Shown one piece after another: positions 44,327 to 55,056 of a DNA stretch of 64,000 bases. The DNA is taken from assembly GCF_000829195.1 (NCBI RefSeq), contig NZ_AP013294.1, forward strand, positions 916,001 to 980,000, given 5' to 3'. The first letter of the stretch is position 1. Each line of letters begins with the position of its first letter. Made by a program: the position numbers and the translations under genes. The stretch is from Bacillus sp. OxB-1. GTDB lineage: Bacteria > Bacillota > Bacilli > Bacillales_A > Planococcaceae. The notes beneath the pieces are model-generated. The model was given only the letters and a program-made list of their open reading frames with translations, did no database searches and was not told the origin of the DNA.

Positions 44327-45080
44327 TCTGTACCACTTCCTTTGCCAACTCTAAATAGACTTCTGCTCCTCGTGAACGCGCATCATACATAATAATCGGC
44401 TCGCCATGACTCGGTGCCTCACTTAACCGTACATTCCTCGGAATGATTGTCCGATAAACTTTGTCTTGGAAATACTTCTTTACTTCCTCAATGACTTGAA
44501 TCCCTAAATTCGTTCTGGCATCGAACATGGTGAGTAATACGCCTTCAATCATGAGATGTTCATTTAAATGCTTTTGTACGAGTCGAATTGTACTTAATAG
44601 TTGACTCAGCCCTTCCAAGGCATAATATTCACATTGGACCGGAATGATAATGGAGTCCGAAGCCGTCAAAGCGTTGATTGTCAATAAACCGAGGGAGGGA
44701 GGACAATCAATCAAGATATAGTCATACATCGATTTAGCTTCCTGAATTGCATGCTTTAATCGGACTTCCCTTGAAATCGTGGAAACCAGTTCAATTTCAG
44801 CCCCTGCCAATGAAATTGTAGCGGGAATGACATCCAAATTTTCCACTTTGGTCGGATGGATTACTTCCTTAATATCAACGTCATCAATTAAAATATCGTA
44901 AATACAGTGATGCACATCGCCTTTATTGACGCCTACCCCGCTAGTGGCATTCCCCTGCGGATCGGTATCAATTAAAAGAACTTTTTTGCCGATATGGGCA
45001 AGGCAAGCACTTAAATTCACGGATGTCGTCGTTTTTCCGACTCCCCCTTTTTGGTTGGCGATTGCTATTATTTTGCCCAC
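44319..45080 (-). CDS. soj: Chromosome partitioning ATPase ParA (Soj)
   Basis: 253 residues. Deviant Walker A KGGVGKTTTSVNLS, Walker B-like DYILIDCPPSLG, and the Arg-rich DNA-binding C terminus. Works with Spo0J in origin segregation and also acts on DnaA in Bacillus. First gene of the soj-spo0J pair. Confidence 0.97.
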   Translation of the reverse strand: MGKIIAIANQKGGVGKTTTSVNLSACLAHIGKKVLLIDTDPQGNATSGVGVNKGDVHHCIYDILIDDVDIKEVIHPTKVENLDVIPATISLAGAEIELVSTISREVRLKHAIQEAKSMYDYILIDCPPSLGLLTINALTASDSIIIPVQCEYYALEGLSQLLSTIRLVQKHLNEHLMIEGVLLTMFDARTNLGIQVIEEVKKYFQDKVYRTIIPRNVRLSEAPSHGEPIIMYDARSRGAEVYLELAKEVVQNG

Positions 45081-45195
45081 GCTTGCACCTCTTTCTATCT
45101 GTTTAAAAGTTCGTTTTCCATATTCTTAGTTTATCAAAGATACTTGTAGAAGTGTGAGAAAACCTTAGAAAGGGAAAGGTTAACTGCTGCAACTT

Positions 45196-45227
45196 TAAAA
45201 AAACTCCTGCTTTCGTCCAGCAAGAGT
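45196..45227 (-). terminator. Terminator of noc
   Basis: ACTCTTGCT and AGCAGGAGT arms on the minus strand followed by TTTTTTT. Confidence 0.7.
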
Positions 45228-45235
45228 CGATCGTT

Positions 45236-46099
45236 CTATTTTTTCTTCGGTATTTTTACTGTGATGGTGTAAAAATCTTCCGTGTCTTCTTCTTCAGTTT
45301 TGACATGAATCCCACTTTTGGTTACGAGTGCCAACGATTGCCGGATCGTATTGACTGCAATGCGGACATCTTTACTCACCGACTTGCGGCGCGGCGCTTT
45401 GTTTTTTTCTTTGACTTTTTCTTCGGGGTTCAATAATTGCTGAATTCTCTCTTCCACCTGTTTGACATTCAGTTGCTGTTCCACTATTTCCTTGTAGATG
45501 AGTAATTGCAACTCAACCTCTTTTAATGGAATCAATGCACGTGCATGCCGTTCGGATATTTTTTTTTCCATAATGGCTTTTTGGATTTCTTCTGGCAACT
45601 TCAGCAATCGTAATTTATTGGCAACTGTCGATTGCCCTTTTCCCAATCGCTGGGCCAATGCCTCTTGTGTGAGCGAATGAAGTTCCAATAATTTTTCGTA
45701 GGCGTATGCTTCCTCGATTGCTGTCAGTTCTTCCCTCTGCAAGTTCTCGATGAGTGCGATGGAGGCGGTTTCCTTATCATCCAAATCACGGATGATTGCA
45801 GGCACTTCTGTCCAACCCAACTTTTTCATGGCCCGATATCGACGTTCCCCTGCGATAATTTCATATTTTTCTTCGCCGGTTCTCCGAATGACAATCGGTT
45901 GGATGACTCCGTGTGTATGGATTGTTCTTGCTAATTCCTCAATCTTCTCTTCTGAAAAGATTGTCCGAGGTTGATATTTATTTGGTTTAATCCAATCTAT
46001 TTTAACTTGCTCAATTTTTTCTTGGTTATTTTCTTCATTCACCAAACTAGTTGATTCTTTGTCTCCGCCTCCGAAAAAACGTGAAAAAGGACTTTTCAT
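45236..46099 (-). CDS. noc: Nucleoid occlusion protein Noc
   Basis: 287 residues from ATG 46099 (AAGGTGGTG upstream). ParB-like: N-terminal amphipathic [12 protein letters not shown] that binds membrane in Noc, ParB CTPase domain ([20 protein letters not shown]), helix-turn-helix ([20 protein letters not shown]) and C-terminal domain. Distinguished from Spo0J by position next to rsmG and the membrane-targeting N terminus. Blocks septum formation over DNA; candidate binding sites at 30702 and 57371. Confidence 0.95.
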   Translation of the reverse strand: MKSPFSRFFGGGDKESTSLVNEENNQEKIEQVKIDWIKPNKYQPRTIFSEEKIEELARTIHTHGVIQPIVIRRTGEEKYEIIAGERRYRAMKKLGWTEVPAIIRDLDDKETASIALIENLQREELTAIEEAYAYEKLLELHSLTQEALAQRLGKGQSTVANKLRLLKLPEEIQKAIMEKKISERHARALIPLKEVELQLLIYKEIVEQQLNVKQVEERIQQLLNPEEKVKEKNKAPRRKSVSKDVRIAVNTIRQSLALVTKSGIHVKTEEEDTEDFYTITVKIPKKK

Positions 46100-46170
46100 T
46101 CCCGGCACCACCTTTTTTTGACTGCTCTCTAATCCAATAGTTCGTCATAAGAATAGTATATCCCTTTTAT

Positions 46171-46186
46171 TGTTCCACGTGAAACA
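46171..46186. promoter_or_regulatory. parS site between noc and rsmG
   Basis: TGTTCCACGTGAAACA, perfect match to the parS consensus, two bases after the rsmG stop codon. Confidence 0.95.
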
Positions 46187-46188
46187 AA

Positions 46189-46905
46189 TTATTGAATTGG
46201 GGACTTATTAGGAACTCCAGGTTTACGCGGGTATTTCTTCGGAGTTTTCCCTTCTTTGACAAATACGGAAATATTGCGTTCGCTCTCTTCTACAGGCAAT
46301 GTAAAACGAAACTGTTCTTGGAGAGAAGCACCCAAGACGGAGAGCGCTTTTTTTGCATCAGCCAATTCTTCTTCTGCGGCAGCGCCTTTCATGGAAATGA
46401 AGATTCCGCCTGATTTCACAAGAGGGACACATAATTCGGCAAGGACCGATAATCGTGCAACGGCACGCGCAGTCACCATGTCAAATTGCTCCCGATATGC
46501 TGCATTTTGACCAAAATCCTCCGCTCGGGCATGGACAAAGTGAACATTTTGCAGTTGCAATTCCTCTGCCAAGTTAGTTAAAAAGCCGATTCGTTTGTTT
46601 AATGAATCAACAATTGTCACTTCCAACTCGGGAAAGCAGATTTTTAGCGGGATGCTAGGAAAGCCCGCCCCAGCCCCGACATCGCATAACGTCTTCTTCC
46701 CTGTAAAATCGACGTAGAAAGCTGCGGAGATGGAATCATAAAAATGTTTAAGATACACGGATGGCAAATCGGTAATCGCCGTTAAGTTCATCTTTTCGTT
46801 CCACTCGACAAGCAGTTCAAAATACCGCTTGAATTGATGAATTTGAGTTGGATTCAACTCAATCCCTTGCTCCGTAAGTGCTTGGAGAAATGTCTCTTCG
46901 TTCAC
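46189..46905 (-). CDS. rsmG: 16S rRNA guanine-527 N7-methyltransferase
   Basis: 238 residues. GTG 46905 chosen (GGGGGG at good spacing; homologue start MNEETF); a TTG codon earlier is possible. SAM site [15 protein letters not shown], then [11 protein letters not shown] and [11 protein letters not shown], the GidB signature. Loss gives low-level streptomycin resistance in many bacteria. Separated from mnmG by a terminator, so it has its own promoter. Confidence 0.96.
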   Translation of the reverse strand: MNEETFLQALTEQGIELNPTQIHQFKRYFELLVEWNEKMNLTAITDLPSVYLKHFYDSISAAFYVDFTGKKTLCDVGAGAGFPSIPLKICFPELEVTIVDSLNKRIGFLTNLAEELQLQNVHFVHARAEDFGQNAAYREQFDMVTARAVARLSVLAELCVPLVKSGGIFISMKGAAAEEELADAKKALSVLGASLQEQFRFTLPVEESERNISVFVKEGKTPKKYPRKPGVPNKSPIQ

Positions 46906-46940
46906 CAATCTTCCCCCCTATACTAGACATGGATTTCCTC

Positions 46941-46972
46941 AAAAAAAGAGGTGCGGAGTTTGAATCCGCACC
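46941..46972 (-). terminator. Terminator of mnmE-mnmG
   Basis: GGTGCGGA-TTCAAAC-TCCGCACC followed by TCTTTTTTT on the minus strand. Confidence 0.9.
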
Positions 46973-46982
46973 AGCTTGGAAT

Positions 46983-48872
46983 TTAGCCTGATATTTTTGC
47001 AATTTTCCCTTGTTCAATATACACAAGTAGAATTGAAATATCAGCTGGATTGACGCCGGATATACGAGATGCTTGGGCAATGGATAAAGGACGCACTTGG
47101 TTCAAATTAGCTTTGGCTTCCTTTGCAATTCCTGATATTGCATCATAGTCGATATTTTCCGGTATTTTCTTGTTTTCCATTTTCTTCAATCTCTCGACTT
47201 GCTGCATCGATTTTTGGATATAACCTTCATACTTGATGAAGATTTCCACTTGCTCCGCCACTTCTTCAGAGAGTTGTTCCTCTGACGGAGTGATGCGGAT
47301 GATGTCATTGTATTTCATCTCTGGACGTTTCAAGAGGTCTGCTGCTTTGATGGACTCCCGAAGTTCCGTTCCGCCTGCCGCCCGGATGATTTCTTGGATT
47401 TCTTCGTTCGGTTTAATGGAAATCTTGCGAAGCCGTTCGATTTCTTCTTCGATTTGTTGCTTTTTCACAAGGAACTTCTTATGCCGTTCTTCGCTGATCA
47501 ATCCAAGTTCATAGCCGATTTCCGTCAAACGCATGTCGGCATTGTCATGGCGGAGAAGAAGACGATATTCGGCACGGGATGTTAGGAGTCGATAGGGCTC
47601 GCTTGTCCCTTTTGTAACGAGGTCATCGATCAAGACACCGATATACGCATCCGAACGTGCAAGGACGCGCTCCTCTTTGCCAAGCACCCGGCAAGCTGCG
47701 TTTATGCCCGCCATCAGTCCTTGTGCTGCCGCCTCTTCATACCCGGACGTGCCGTTAATCTGACCGGCTGTGTACAGGTTTCGGATCCGTTTTGTTTCCA
47801 ACGTCGGCCATAATTGAGTTGCGACGACTGAATCGTACTCGATGGCATATCCCGCGCGCATCATTTCCGCCTTTTCAAGTCCCGGCACACTTTCGATCAA
47901 TCTGCGCTGCACATGCTCCGGCAAACTGGTCGATAAACCTTGGACATATATTTCGTTCGTATTCCGCCCTTCCGGCTCCAAGAAAATCTGGTGGCGGGAT
48001 TTATCCGCGAAGCGTACGATTTTATCTTCGATCGATGGGCAGTAGCTCGGCCCTTTCCCTTTGATCATTCCCGAATACATCGGGGATAAATGAAGGTTTT
48101 CATTGATGATCTGATGGGTGGTCGGGGAAGTGTAAGTCAGCCAGCAAGGGAGCTGGTCCATGATGAATTCTGTTGTTTCATAACTGAAAGCCCTTGGTAC
48201 ATCATCGCCCGGTTGGATTTCCGTTTTACTGTAATCAATCGTTTTGCTATTGATGCGCGGCGGCGTTCCGGTTTTGAACCGGACCATTTCAAATCCAAGT
48301 TCCCGGATATTGTCCGCCAAGCTGATCGAAGGCATTTGGTTGTTCGGGCCGCTCGAATATTTCAAGTCCCCGATGATAATTTCCCCACGGAGGAAAGTCC
48401 CGGTTGTTATAATGACCGTTTTTGCTCGGTAGATTGCCCCGATTTGAGTGATGACGCCTTTCACTTCATCCTCTTCGACAATCAATTCTTCAACGACGCC
48501 TTGCCGCAAAGTCAAATTCTCTTGCGATTCCATAATACGTTTCATCTCTTGTTGATACAGCACTTTGTCCGCTTGCGCACGGAGGGCCCGTACGGCTGGG
48601 CCTTTCCCTGTATTCAACATCCTCATTTGGATATGTGTTTTGTCAATCACTTTCCCCATGGCACCGCCGAGTGCATCGATTTCCCGCACGACGATTCCCT
48701 TCGCAGGACCGCCCAGTGACGGGTTACATGGCATGAAAGCGATCATATCTAAGTTCATAGTCAACACTAATGTCGATGCACCCATCTTTGCTGCAGACAA
48801 TGCCGCTTCTGCGCCGGCATGGCCAGCTCCGATGACAATACAATCGAACGTGCCCGCTTCAAATTTCGGCAT
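46983..48872 (-). CDS. mnmG: tRNA uridine-34 carboxymethylaminomethyl modification enzyme, FAD subunit
   Basis: 629 residues. FAD site [19 protein letters not shown], then the conserved [19 protein letters not shown] and [18 protein letters not shown]. Acts with MnmE to make cmnm5U at wobble position 34 of tRNAs using FAD and tetrahydrofolate. 50 bp after mnmE, same operon. Confidence 0.97.
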   Translation of the reverse strand: MPKFEAGTFDCIVIGAGHAGAEAALSAAKMGASTLVLTMNLDMIAFMPCNPSLGGPAKGIVVREIDALGGAMGKVIDKTHIQMRMLNTGKGPAVRALRAQADKVLYQQEMKRIMESQENLTLRQGVVEELIVEEDEVKGVITQIGAIYRAKTVIITTGTFLRGEIIIGDLKYSSGPNNQMPSISLADNIRELGFEMVRFKTGTPPRINSKTIDYSKTEIQPGDDVPRAFSYETTEFIMDQLPCWLTYTSPTTHQIINENLHLSPMYSGMIKGKGPSYCPSIEDKIVRFADKSRHQIFLEPEGRNTNEIYVQGLSTSLPEHVQRRLIESVPGLEKAEMMRAGYAIEYDSVVATQLWPTLETKRIRNLYTAGQINGTSGYEEAAAQGLMAGINAACRVLGKEERVLARSDAYIGVLIDDLVTKGTSEPYRLLTSRAEYRLLLRHDNADMRLTEIGYELGLISEERHKKFLVKKQQIEEEIERLRKISIKPNEEIQEIIRAAGGTELRESIKAADLLKRPEMKYNDIIRITPSEEQLSEEVAEQVEIFIKYEGYIQKSMQQVERLKKMENKKIPENIDYDAISGIAKEAKANLNQVRPLSIAQASRISGVNPADISILLVYIEQGKIAKISG

Positions 48873-48921
48873 GTTCGTTCATCCTTCCTAATTTATAGAA
48901 TAATGTCCTTCGACATTCCAT

Positions 48922-50307
48922 TTATTTTCCAAGGCAAAATTGCGAGAACAATTGATTGATCAAACTGTCTTGAACGGTATCCCCGATTATCTCCCCGAGG
49001 ATTTCCCATGTCCGGGTGACGTCGATTTGAATCATATCGACCGGTACCCCTGCTTCTGCCGCATGGAGGGCATCCTGTATCGTGGCACGTGCCTGATGCA
49101 GCAAGGCGATATGCCGAGCATTGGAAACATACGTCATATCTCCCGCTTCGATGGTCCCTTCAAAGAACAAACCGGCAATCGCTTCTTCCAGTTCATCGAC
49201 GCCTTCTTCCTTCAACAGGGAAGTGGTAACGATTTTTCCGGTTCCGGCGAGTTCCTGCACCCGTTCCATATTGATTTTTTGCGGCAGATCGGTTTTATTG
49301 ATGACGACGATCGTATCCATTCCGGCCACCGCTTCGAAAAGCCGCTCGTCTTCCTCCGTCAGGTCCTCGGAACTATTCAGTACGAGGAGGATCAAATCGG
49401 CTTCCTTCAACACTTGTCTCGATCGCTCGACCCCGATCCGTTCAACGATATCCTCTGTCTCCCGGATTCCCGCCGTGTCGACGAGACGGAGTGGGACGCC
49501 GCGAACATTGACGTACTCCTCAATAATATCACGGGTTGTCCCTGCTATGTCGGTGACAATCGCTTTGTTTTCCTGGACGATGCTGTTCAATAAAGAAGAT
49601 TTCCCGACGTTCGGCCTTCCGATGATGACAGTGGAAAGCCCTTCCCGCAAGATTTTCCCTTGGGAGGAAGTTCGCAACAGCTTATCGATTTCGTCCCGCA
49701 CCCAAGTACTTTTTTCAATCATAAGCGGGACCGTCATTTCTTCCACATCGTCGTACTCCGGGTAGTCGATATTGACTTCCACTTGGGCTAGTGTTTCGAG
49801 CAGCGCCTGTCGCAAATCCCCGATCAGTCTGGATAATTTTCCTTCCATCTGGTTCAGCGCGACATTCATGGCCCGGTCTGTTTTGGCACGGATCAAGTCC
49901 ATGACCGCTTCCGCTTGGGAAAGGTCGACCCGGCCATTCAAAAAGGCGCGTTTCGTGAATTCACCCGGTTCCGCCAGTCGGGCCCCTTCCTTCAACACCA
50001 ATTTCAAGACACGATTGACCGCGACAAGGCCTCCGTGGCAATTGATCTCGACTACGTCTTCTCTCGTGAAGGTCTTCGGCGCTTTCATCAATGAAATCAT
50101 GACCTCTTCCACGATTTCCCCCGTAGCCGGCTCCGCCAAGTGGCCGTAATGGATCGTATGGGATGGTTCGTTCATCAGTTGCTTCCCTGATGGCGAACGG
50201 AATATTTTATTTGCAATATGGATAGCTTCGTCCCCACTTAGCCGGACGATGGCGATTGCCCCTTCCCCCATTGGAGTCGAAATGGCAGCTATTGTATCAA
50301 AATGCAC
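48922..50307 (-). CDS. mnmE: tRNA modification GTPase
   Basis: 461 residues from GTG 50307, nine bases after AGGAAGG and matching homologue starts ([20 protein letters not shown]); ATG 50316 is the alternative. Formyl-THF-binding N domain, helical domain, G domain with P-loop [20 protein letters not shown] and NKTD, and the C-terminal FCLGK with the essential Cys. Partner of MnmG. Confidence 0.96.
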   Translation of the reverse strand: MHFDTIAAISTPMGEGAIAIVRLSGDEAIHIANKIFRSPSGKQLMNEPSHTIHYGHLAEPATGEIVEEVMISLMKAPKTFTREDVVEINCHGGLVAVNRVLKLVLKEGARLAEPGEFTKRAFLNGRVDLSQAEAVMDLIRAKTDRAMNVALNQMEGKLSRLIGDLRQALLETLAQVEVNIDYPEYDDVEEMTVPLMIEKSTWVRDEIDKLLRTSSQGKILREGLSTVIIGRPNVGKSSLLNSIVQENKAIVTDIAGTTRDIIEEYVNVRGVPLRLVDTAGIRETEDIVERIGVERSRQVLKEADLILLVLNSSEDLTEEDERLFEAVAGMDTIVVINKTDLPQKINMERVQELAGTGKIVTTSLLKEEGVDELEEAIAGLFFEGTIEAGDMTYVSNARHIALLHQARATIQDALHAAEAGVPVDMIQIDVTRTWEILGEIIGDTVQDSLINQLFSQFCLGK

Positions 50308-50338
50308 GCTCTTCATCCTTCCTGGCCAGTTACTCACA

Positions 50339-50470
50339 TGTGGATAACATCGTTAGATTCAACTATCTAACATAATATAGTATCACAAATCGATCATTTC
50401 TCATAGCGTCCAAGCGCAAAAAAATGTGGATAAGTGACAACATAATATGCTGTCATGTTATCCACATTTT
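50339..50470. other. DnaA boxes in a long palindrome upstream of mnmE
   Basis: Perfect DnaA boxes at 50339-50347, 50425-50433 and 50458-50466. The last two lie in an inverted repeat whose arms are AAAATGTGGATAA and TTATCCACATTTT with a second pair TGACA/TGTCA inside, an almost 20-bp stem with an 11-base loop. The place, 3.1 kb from oriC and in the mnmE promoter region, suggests DnaA regulation or titration. Confidence 0.7.
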
Positions 50471-50526
50471 GAACTACCACCCTTACAGTTTGACAAAACG
50501 GCCGATTTCCTATTGTAACCTAATAA

Positions 50527-50576
50527 AAAGAGGGCTATCCAGAGAATCAGCATTCACTGATTCTGGTTAGCCCCCG
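50527..50576 (-). terminator. Terminator of the rnpA-yidC-jag operon
   Basis: GGGGGCTAACCAGAATCAGT and its imperfect complement ACTGATTCTCTGGATAGCCC pair on the minus strand; a T-run follows. Confidence 0.85.
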
Positions 50577-50585
50577 GTTAGTATA

Positions 50586-51347
50586 TTATTTGATCGGTTC
50601 GATGATGAGATAACGGTGCGGATCTGCCCCTTCCGAATAGGTCTCAATGTCAAGCCGGTTCGAGAGGGCATGATGGATCACTTTACGTTCATGAGAAGGC
50701 ATCGGTTCGAGTTGCACTTTCCGCCCGTTGCGTACAGCTTTGTCAGCCATCCGTTCAGCAAGTTGCTGCAAAGATTGCTCCCGGCGTTCCCGGTAATTTC
50801 CGATGTCGATGCGGACTACTTTGAACTGATCGGATGTTTTATTGGCGACCAATTGGGCCAGTTGCTGCAAGGCGTTCAAGGTTTGGCCACGTTTCCCGAT
50901 CAACACGGCCGCCTTCTTGCTGTCTAGTTGGAATGTGACGTATTTGCCGTTGGTCTCATGATTCACCTGCAAGTCGTCGATTTTCATTCCTTTGGCAACC
51001 GATCGTAAATAGGCTTCGGTTGTTTCGACTGCCGATTGATCGTCCACAATCGGTTCCTCTTCCAAAGGCTCTTCTACCATAATCTGCGTAGAATCAGGCT
51101 CCGCTGCTTCCACTTCTTCCTGTTTCGGTTGTGATTCGTCGATGACTGGTTGATCTGGGACGGAAGGTTCATTCACTTCATTCACGGTAACGGTCACTAC
51201 AGCCTCTTTGGCACCGAAACCGAGAAATCCTTTTTTCCCTTCCTCGATGACTTCGATTTCCACTTCATCACGTGATACGTTAAGTGCTTGTAATGCTGCC
51301 GAGATCGCCAATTCCACAGTGGCTCCCCTTCGCGTCAGACTTGTCAT
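50586..51347 (-). CDS. jag: RNA-binding cell elongation regulator Jag/KhpB
   Basis: 253 residues. N-terminal Jag domain (VEIEVIEEGKKGFLGFGAKE), acidic linker, KH domain with VLIGKRGQTLNALQQL, and R3H domain ending SNRLDIETYSEGADPHRYLI. RNA-binding partner of KhpA, next to spoIIIJ. Overlaps yidC by 4 bp. Confidence 0.93.
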   Translation of the reverse strand: MTSLTRRGATVELAISAALQALNVSRDEVEIEVIEEGKKGFLGFGAKEAVVTVTVNEVNEPSVPDQPVIDESQPKQEEVEAAEPDSTQIMVEEPLEEEPIVDDQSAVETTEAYLRSVAKGMKIDDLQVNHETNGKYVTFQLDSKKAAVLIGKRGQTLNALQQLAQLVANKTSDQFKVVRIDIGNYRERREQSLQQLAERMADKAVRNGRKVQLEPMPSHERKVIHHALSNRLDIETYSEGADPHRYLIIEPIK

Positions 51348-52150
51348 TTCCGCTTCCCTCCCGCTTTAACAGGTTTTTTACCTTGCTTTTTCACAGGTAC
51401 ATTTACAGGTTCCACTTCTTTTTTCTTGAATGGTTTATAAATGAAGAAATTTTGGATAATGGAGATGATGTTCCCGATTACCCAGTATAATGCCAAAGCT
51501 GCTGGCAAGAACGTACCGAAGACCATGATCATGAACGGCATGATGTACATCATCGTTTTCATCTGCGGATTATCAATTGCCGGCCCGGTTCGTAGAACGA
51601 GAAACTGCATGAGTCCCGCGAGGATGGCTAACGTAATGCTCGGTGCAGCCAACTCGAACCAGAAAAAGTTGCCGAGATTGATTTCCGGAGTAGCGTTCAT
51701 CCGGCTGATTGCATGGTAGAATCCGATCAAAATCGGCATTTGAATGAGAATCGGCAAGCAACCCGCAGCCGGATTGATCTTCCGCTCTGTCATGACCTTT
51801 TGCATTTCTTCACGGTATTTCTGTTGAGTGACCGCGTCTTTTGACGCATACTTCTCTTTCAATGCCTTCAATTCCGGCTGGATTTCCTGCATCCTTTTGG
51901 AGCTTTGCGTCTGTTTGATCATCAAAGGCAACAGGATGAGCCGGATGACGATCGTCACTGCAATGATTCCCAGACCGTATGTCCCAAGCAGGTCTTTGAA
52001 TGTGACAATGAGAGAGACGAGAGGCCAGACGATAAAACGGTTCCAAAACCCTTCGCTCTCTGCATAAATCGGCTGATTGAATTCCGAACAGCCCGCAAGG
52101 AACACCGACACGGCGGTCAGTAAGAGGAGCAATGTCAGTTTCTTTTTCAA
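51344..52150 (-). CDS. yidC: Membrane protein insertase YidC (SpoIIIJ)
   Basis: 268 residues. Lipoprotein signal with lipobox LAGC (Cys21), five membrane helices, the cytoplasmic hairpin IQPELKALKEKYASK and the conserved hydrophilic-groove Arg in the first helix region (VIRLILLPLMI). Basic C-terminal tail. Inserts membrane proteins with or without Sec. Follows rnpA in the standard order. Confidence 0.95.
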   Translation of the reverse strand: MKKKLTLLLLLTAVSVFLAGCSEFNQPIYAESEGFWNRFIVWPLVSLIVTFKDLLGTYGLGIIAVTIVIRLILLPLMIKQTQSSKRMQEIQPELKALKEKYASKDAVTQQKYREEMQKVMTERKINPAAGCLPILIQMPILIGFYHAISRMNATPEINLGNFFWFELAAPSITLAILAGLMQFLVLRTGPAIDNPQMKTMMYIMPFMIMVFGTFLPAALALYWVIGNIISIIQNFFIYKPFKKKEVEPVNVPVKKQGKKPVKAGGKRK

Positions 52151-52274
52151 ATTATTTCCCCCAAATCATTCTGCTCTAGCGATTCACTTCCTGAAGCCGC
52201 CCGGAAGACTGACTTGTCCACCTGACCGGACAGAAAGATCTTATCCCCAGTCTAACATTTTCATATGTGTCATT

Positions 52275-52631
52275 CTACTTATTATTCCTTAAGACCCGTG
52301 CGATTCGCAAAACATGTTGCAAACTTTTTTTCGTCTCATGAAAATCAAGACTGGCCGCCTGATGTCTGGCGATGATGATATAATCCATGTCATTACGCAC
52401 TTCATCGCGCAATTCCAGGAACGTTTGCCGAATATAACGTTTGACGCGATTCCGCGTTACGGCATTCCCGATTTTTTTTCCGACGGACAGGCCGATCCGG
52501 AACTCATTTTGCGCTTCCTTCCTATAGGAATAGACGACAAATTGCCGATTGGCGAATGACTTGCCCTTTTTAAACACTTGCTGGAATTCTTCATTTTTTT
52601 TGATCCGCTGGCGTTTATTCAACCTTTGCAC
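52275..52631 (-). CDS. rnpA: Ribonuclease P protein component
   Basis: 118 residues. [24 protein letters not shown] block (Arg-rich helix) and [20 protein letters not shown] start. Protein partner of RNase P that matures tRNA 5' ends. Lies between rpmH and yidC. Confidence 0.97.
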   Translation of the reverse strand: MQRLNKRQRIKKNEEFQQVFKKGKSFANRQFVVYSYRKEAQNEFRIGLSVGKKIGNAVTRNRVKRYIRQTFLELRDEVRNDMDYIIIARHQAASLDFHETKKSLQHVLRIARVLRNNK

Positions 52632-52724
52632 CTGCCTTGCTTCCTCATAGGTTACTTTTCGAACGGGCAGTTCCCTTGATGGATTCCACTCAAGAAACTA
52701 CCTTTTCATCTATCTTGGACAAGA

Positions 52725-52752
52725 AAAAAGACCACTGATGTCAGTGGCCTTA
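52725..52752 (-). terminator. Hairpin after rpmH
   Basis: GGCCACTGACATCAGTGGTC followed by TTTTTTC on the minus strand; it overlaps the rpmH stop and may attenuate transcription into rnpA. Confidence 0.75.
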
Positions 52753-52884
52753 TGCTGAAAGCACTTTTCTTCCTTTGCGGCGACGTGCTGCGATTACTCT
52801 ACGTCCGCTTTTCGTGCTCATTCTCGCACGGAAGCCGTGAACTTTACTACGTTTACGTTTATTTGGTTGAAATGTACGTTTCAT
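52750..52884 (-). CDS. rpmH: 50S ribosomal protein L34
   Basis: 44 residues: [20 protein letters not shown] then [20 protein letters not shown] and VLSA. Full-length L34, an intersubunit-face protein of the large subunit. First gene leftward from oriC, classical position. AGGAGGTG precedes the ATG. Confidence 0.98.
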   Translation of the reverse strand: MKRTFQPNKRKRSKVHGFRARMSTKSGRRVIAARRRKGRKVLSA

Positions 52885-53040
52885 CTATAGACACCTCCTG
52901 GATAATTGCCTGTTCCTGTGTGACAGTCTTGAATAGTATATCCGTCATCCCGACGATAGTCAACTTTTTTTTTGCTAATTCACGGACGGATCCTGGTTGG
53001 CGGAAGAGTTATGATTGTTTTTCTGGACGCTTGGGAACGA

Positions 53041-53215
53041 GTTATCAGCGGTTCCATGGAATTATCGTCGCTTGGCGTAAAGTATCGGCGGTTCCCGAGA
53101 AGTATCAGCGTTTGAAGTAAGTTATCGGCGGTTCCCGAGATATATCAGCACCTAACACAAAATATCAGCAGTCCCCGGGAGTTGTCGATCCACCTTCGAA
53201 ATACCAGCCCACTAC
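53041..53215. repeat. Array of about nine 20-bp repeats between rpmH and oriC
   Basis: Exact 20-bp periodicity with core TATCRGCG: GTTATCAGCGGTTCCATGGA, AGTATCGGCGGTTCCCGAGA, AGTATCAGCGTTTGAAGTAA, GTTATCGGCGGTTCCCGAGA and more degenerate units, ending in ATACCAGCCC. Same design as the arrays at 24554 and 39505 but with another core base (TATC instead of TATG). The stretch 53216-53400 holds nothing I can name. Confidence 0.88.
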
Positions 53216-53401
53216 ATCACACTGCCCCCATTCATATTCTGCAATGAACTACCACGTAATTTTCACCGGTCCTCGAAATCTTTATCCATTTCTCCAAATT
53301 CCGCGTCCATTCTTTTTTCTTTTCCCTCTGCGAAATGTTATCAACAGCCCCGAGAGTTTTTCGGAGGATGGATCTGTGAATTGTTTTCTTGTCCTATTTT
53401 T

Positions 53402-53635
53402 TTATTCACATCGTTTATCTACAGGTTTTTCACATACCAAGCCCTGTGGATAAAGGTTTCATCCACATGAAAGGATCGTGTGGATAAGTCGTTTAACTCC
53501 TTGTATTGCTTGTCGTTTCCTGTTACAATGTAATGGATTTTGTTGTTAACACATTTTGATACATTTTCAGTTATCCACAATTGTTGATAGGTTGTGGATA
53601 ATTTTTTCAACATATTTTGATGATTGTTATCCACA
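53402..53635. other. oriC, upstream DnaA-box cluster
   Basis: Perfect boxes at 53445-53453, 53479-53487, 53571-53579, 53593-53601 and 53627-53635, with TTATTCACA at 53402-53410 and near-matches at 53415-53423 and 53459-53467. This is the incA/B-type cluster before dnaA in Bacillales; it also regulates the dnaA promoter (a TATAAT lies at about 53651-53656). Confidence 0.92.
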
Positions 53636-53699
53636 AGCCTGGAAATTGTGTATAATACATATCTTCGGCTTTTTTATTATTTGCAAAGGAGGCGCAGGC

Positions 53700-55052
53700 T
53701 TGGAACATTTTGAGGAACTATGGAATGAGGTTTTGGCGAAAGTCGAGAAGAAAATTTCAAGACCCAGCTTTGAAACATGGTTGAAATCGACAAAATTGAT
53801 GTCCTACGGTGATGAGATTGTCACAATAGCAGCCCCCAATGCCTTTGCTCAGGATTGGTTAGAAAATAACTACGTGCACCTGATCACGGGCATTCTTTCC
53901 GAATTGACCGGTGAAGACCGGATCATTCAATTTTATGTACCGGAAGATATGGAATCGAATGAATTTGCGATGCCCAAACCATCCGTGAAACCGCCGGTGG
54001 AAAAAGGGCCGTCGATGTCATCCCCTGCCATGTTGAATATGAAATATACCTTTGACACTTTCGTGATCGGATCAGGAAACCGATTCGCCCATGCTGCGTC
54101 GCTCGCTGTCGCCGAGGCGCCTGCCAAGGCCTACAACCCGCTCTTCATCTATGGAGGAGTCGGGCTCGGCAAGACCCATTTGATGCATGCAATCGGCCAC
54201 TACGTCCTGGAGCAGAATCCTTCAGCCAAGGTTGTCTATCTATCATCCGAGAAGTTTACGAATGAATTCATCAACTCCATACGGGATAACAAAGCTGTCG
54301 AATTCCGCAATCAATATCGGAATGTGGATGTCCTTTTGATAGACGATATTCAATTCCTTGCCGGAAAAGAACAAACGCAAGAGGAATTTTTCCATACATT
54401 CAATACACTTCACGAGGAATCTAAGCAAATTGTCATCTCCAGCGACCGTCCGCCCAAAGAGATTCCGACGCTGGAAGACCGACTTCGATCGCGTTTCGAA
54501 TGGGGATTGATCACGGACATCGCCCCGCCTGATCTGGAAACACGGATTGCCATCCTGCGGAAAAAAGCGAAAGCGGATGGGCTTATTGATATCCCGAATG
54601 AAGTGATGTTATACATCGCCAACCAGATCGATTCGAATATACGGGAGCTGGAAGGCGCCCTTATCCGTGTCGTGGCGTATTCTTCGCTCGTAAATACGGA
54701 TATTAATATCGATCTGGCAGCTGAAGCTTTGAAAGACATCATCCCGAATACTAGACCGCGCGCTGTGACAATCTTGGATATCCAAAAATCCGTCGGGGAA
54801 CATTTCAATGTCCGCCTGGAAGATTTCACTGCCAAGAAGAGAACCCGTTCCATCGCTTTCCCCCGACAGATTGCGATGTTTTTATCGCGCGAACTAACGG
54901 ACGCCTCATTGCCTAAAATCGGCTCTGAATTCGGGGGCCGCGACCATTCCACCGTAATTCATGCCCATGAAAAAATTTCAAAAATGTTGAAGGACGATGA
55001 AGCGCTGCAGCAAGATCTACAAGAAATCAAAAACGCGCTCGGCCGTGGCTGA
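53700..55052 (+). CDS. dnaA: Chromosomal replication initiator DnaA
   Basis: 450 residues starting at TTG 53700 after AAAGGAGG (homologue start agrees); earlier ATG codons lie in the DnaA-box region. Domain I (about 1-85), linker, AAA+ domain with [15 protein letters not shown] and LLIDDIQFL, and domain IV with the box-reading helix [15 protein letters not shown]. First plus-strand gene; sits between the two oriC halves and autoregulates. Confidence 0.98.
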   Translation: MEHFEELWNEVLAKVEKKISRPSFETWLKSTKLMSYGDEIVTIAAPNAFAQDWLENNYVHLITGILSELTGEDRIIQFYVPEDMESNEFAMPKPSVKPPVEKGPSMSSPAMLNMKYTFDTFVIGSGNRFAHAASLAVAEAPAKAYNPLFIYGGVGLGKTHLMHAIGHYVLEQNPSAKVVYLSSEKFTNEFINSIRDNKAVEFRNQYRNVDVLLIDDIQFLAGKEQTQEEFFHTFNTLHEESKQIVISSDRPPKEIPTLEDRLRSRFEWGLITDIAPPDLETRIAILRKKAKADGLIDIPNEVMLYIANQIDSNIRELEGALIRVVAYSSLVNTDINIDLAAEALKDIIPNTRPRAVTILDIQKSVGEHFNVRLEDFTAKKRTRSIAFPRQIAMFLSRELTDASLPKIGSEFGGRDHSTVIHAHEKISKMLKDDEALQQDLQEIKNALGRG

Positions 55053-55056
55053 GGGC

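Noticed and set aside
53556..53699. Longer DnaA starting at ATG 53556
   Set aside because: The extra 48 codons lie in the DnaA-box cluster and promoter; TTG 53700 has a perfect ribosome site and matches the family length.
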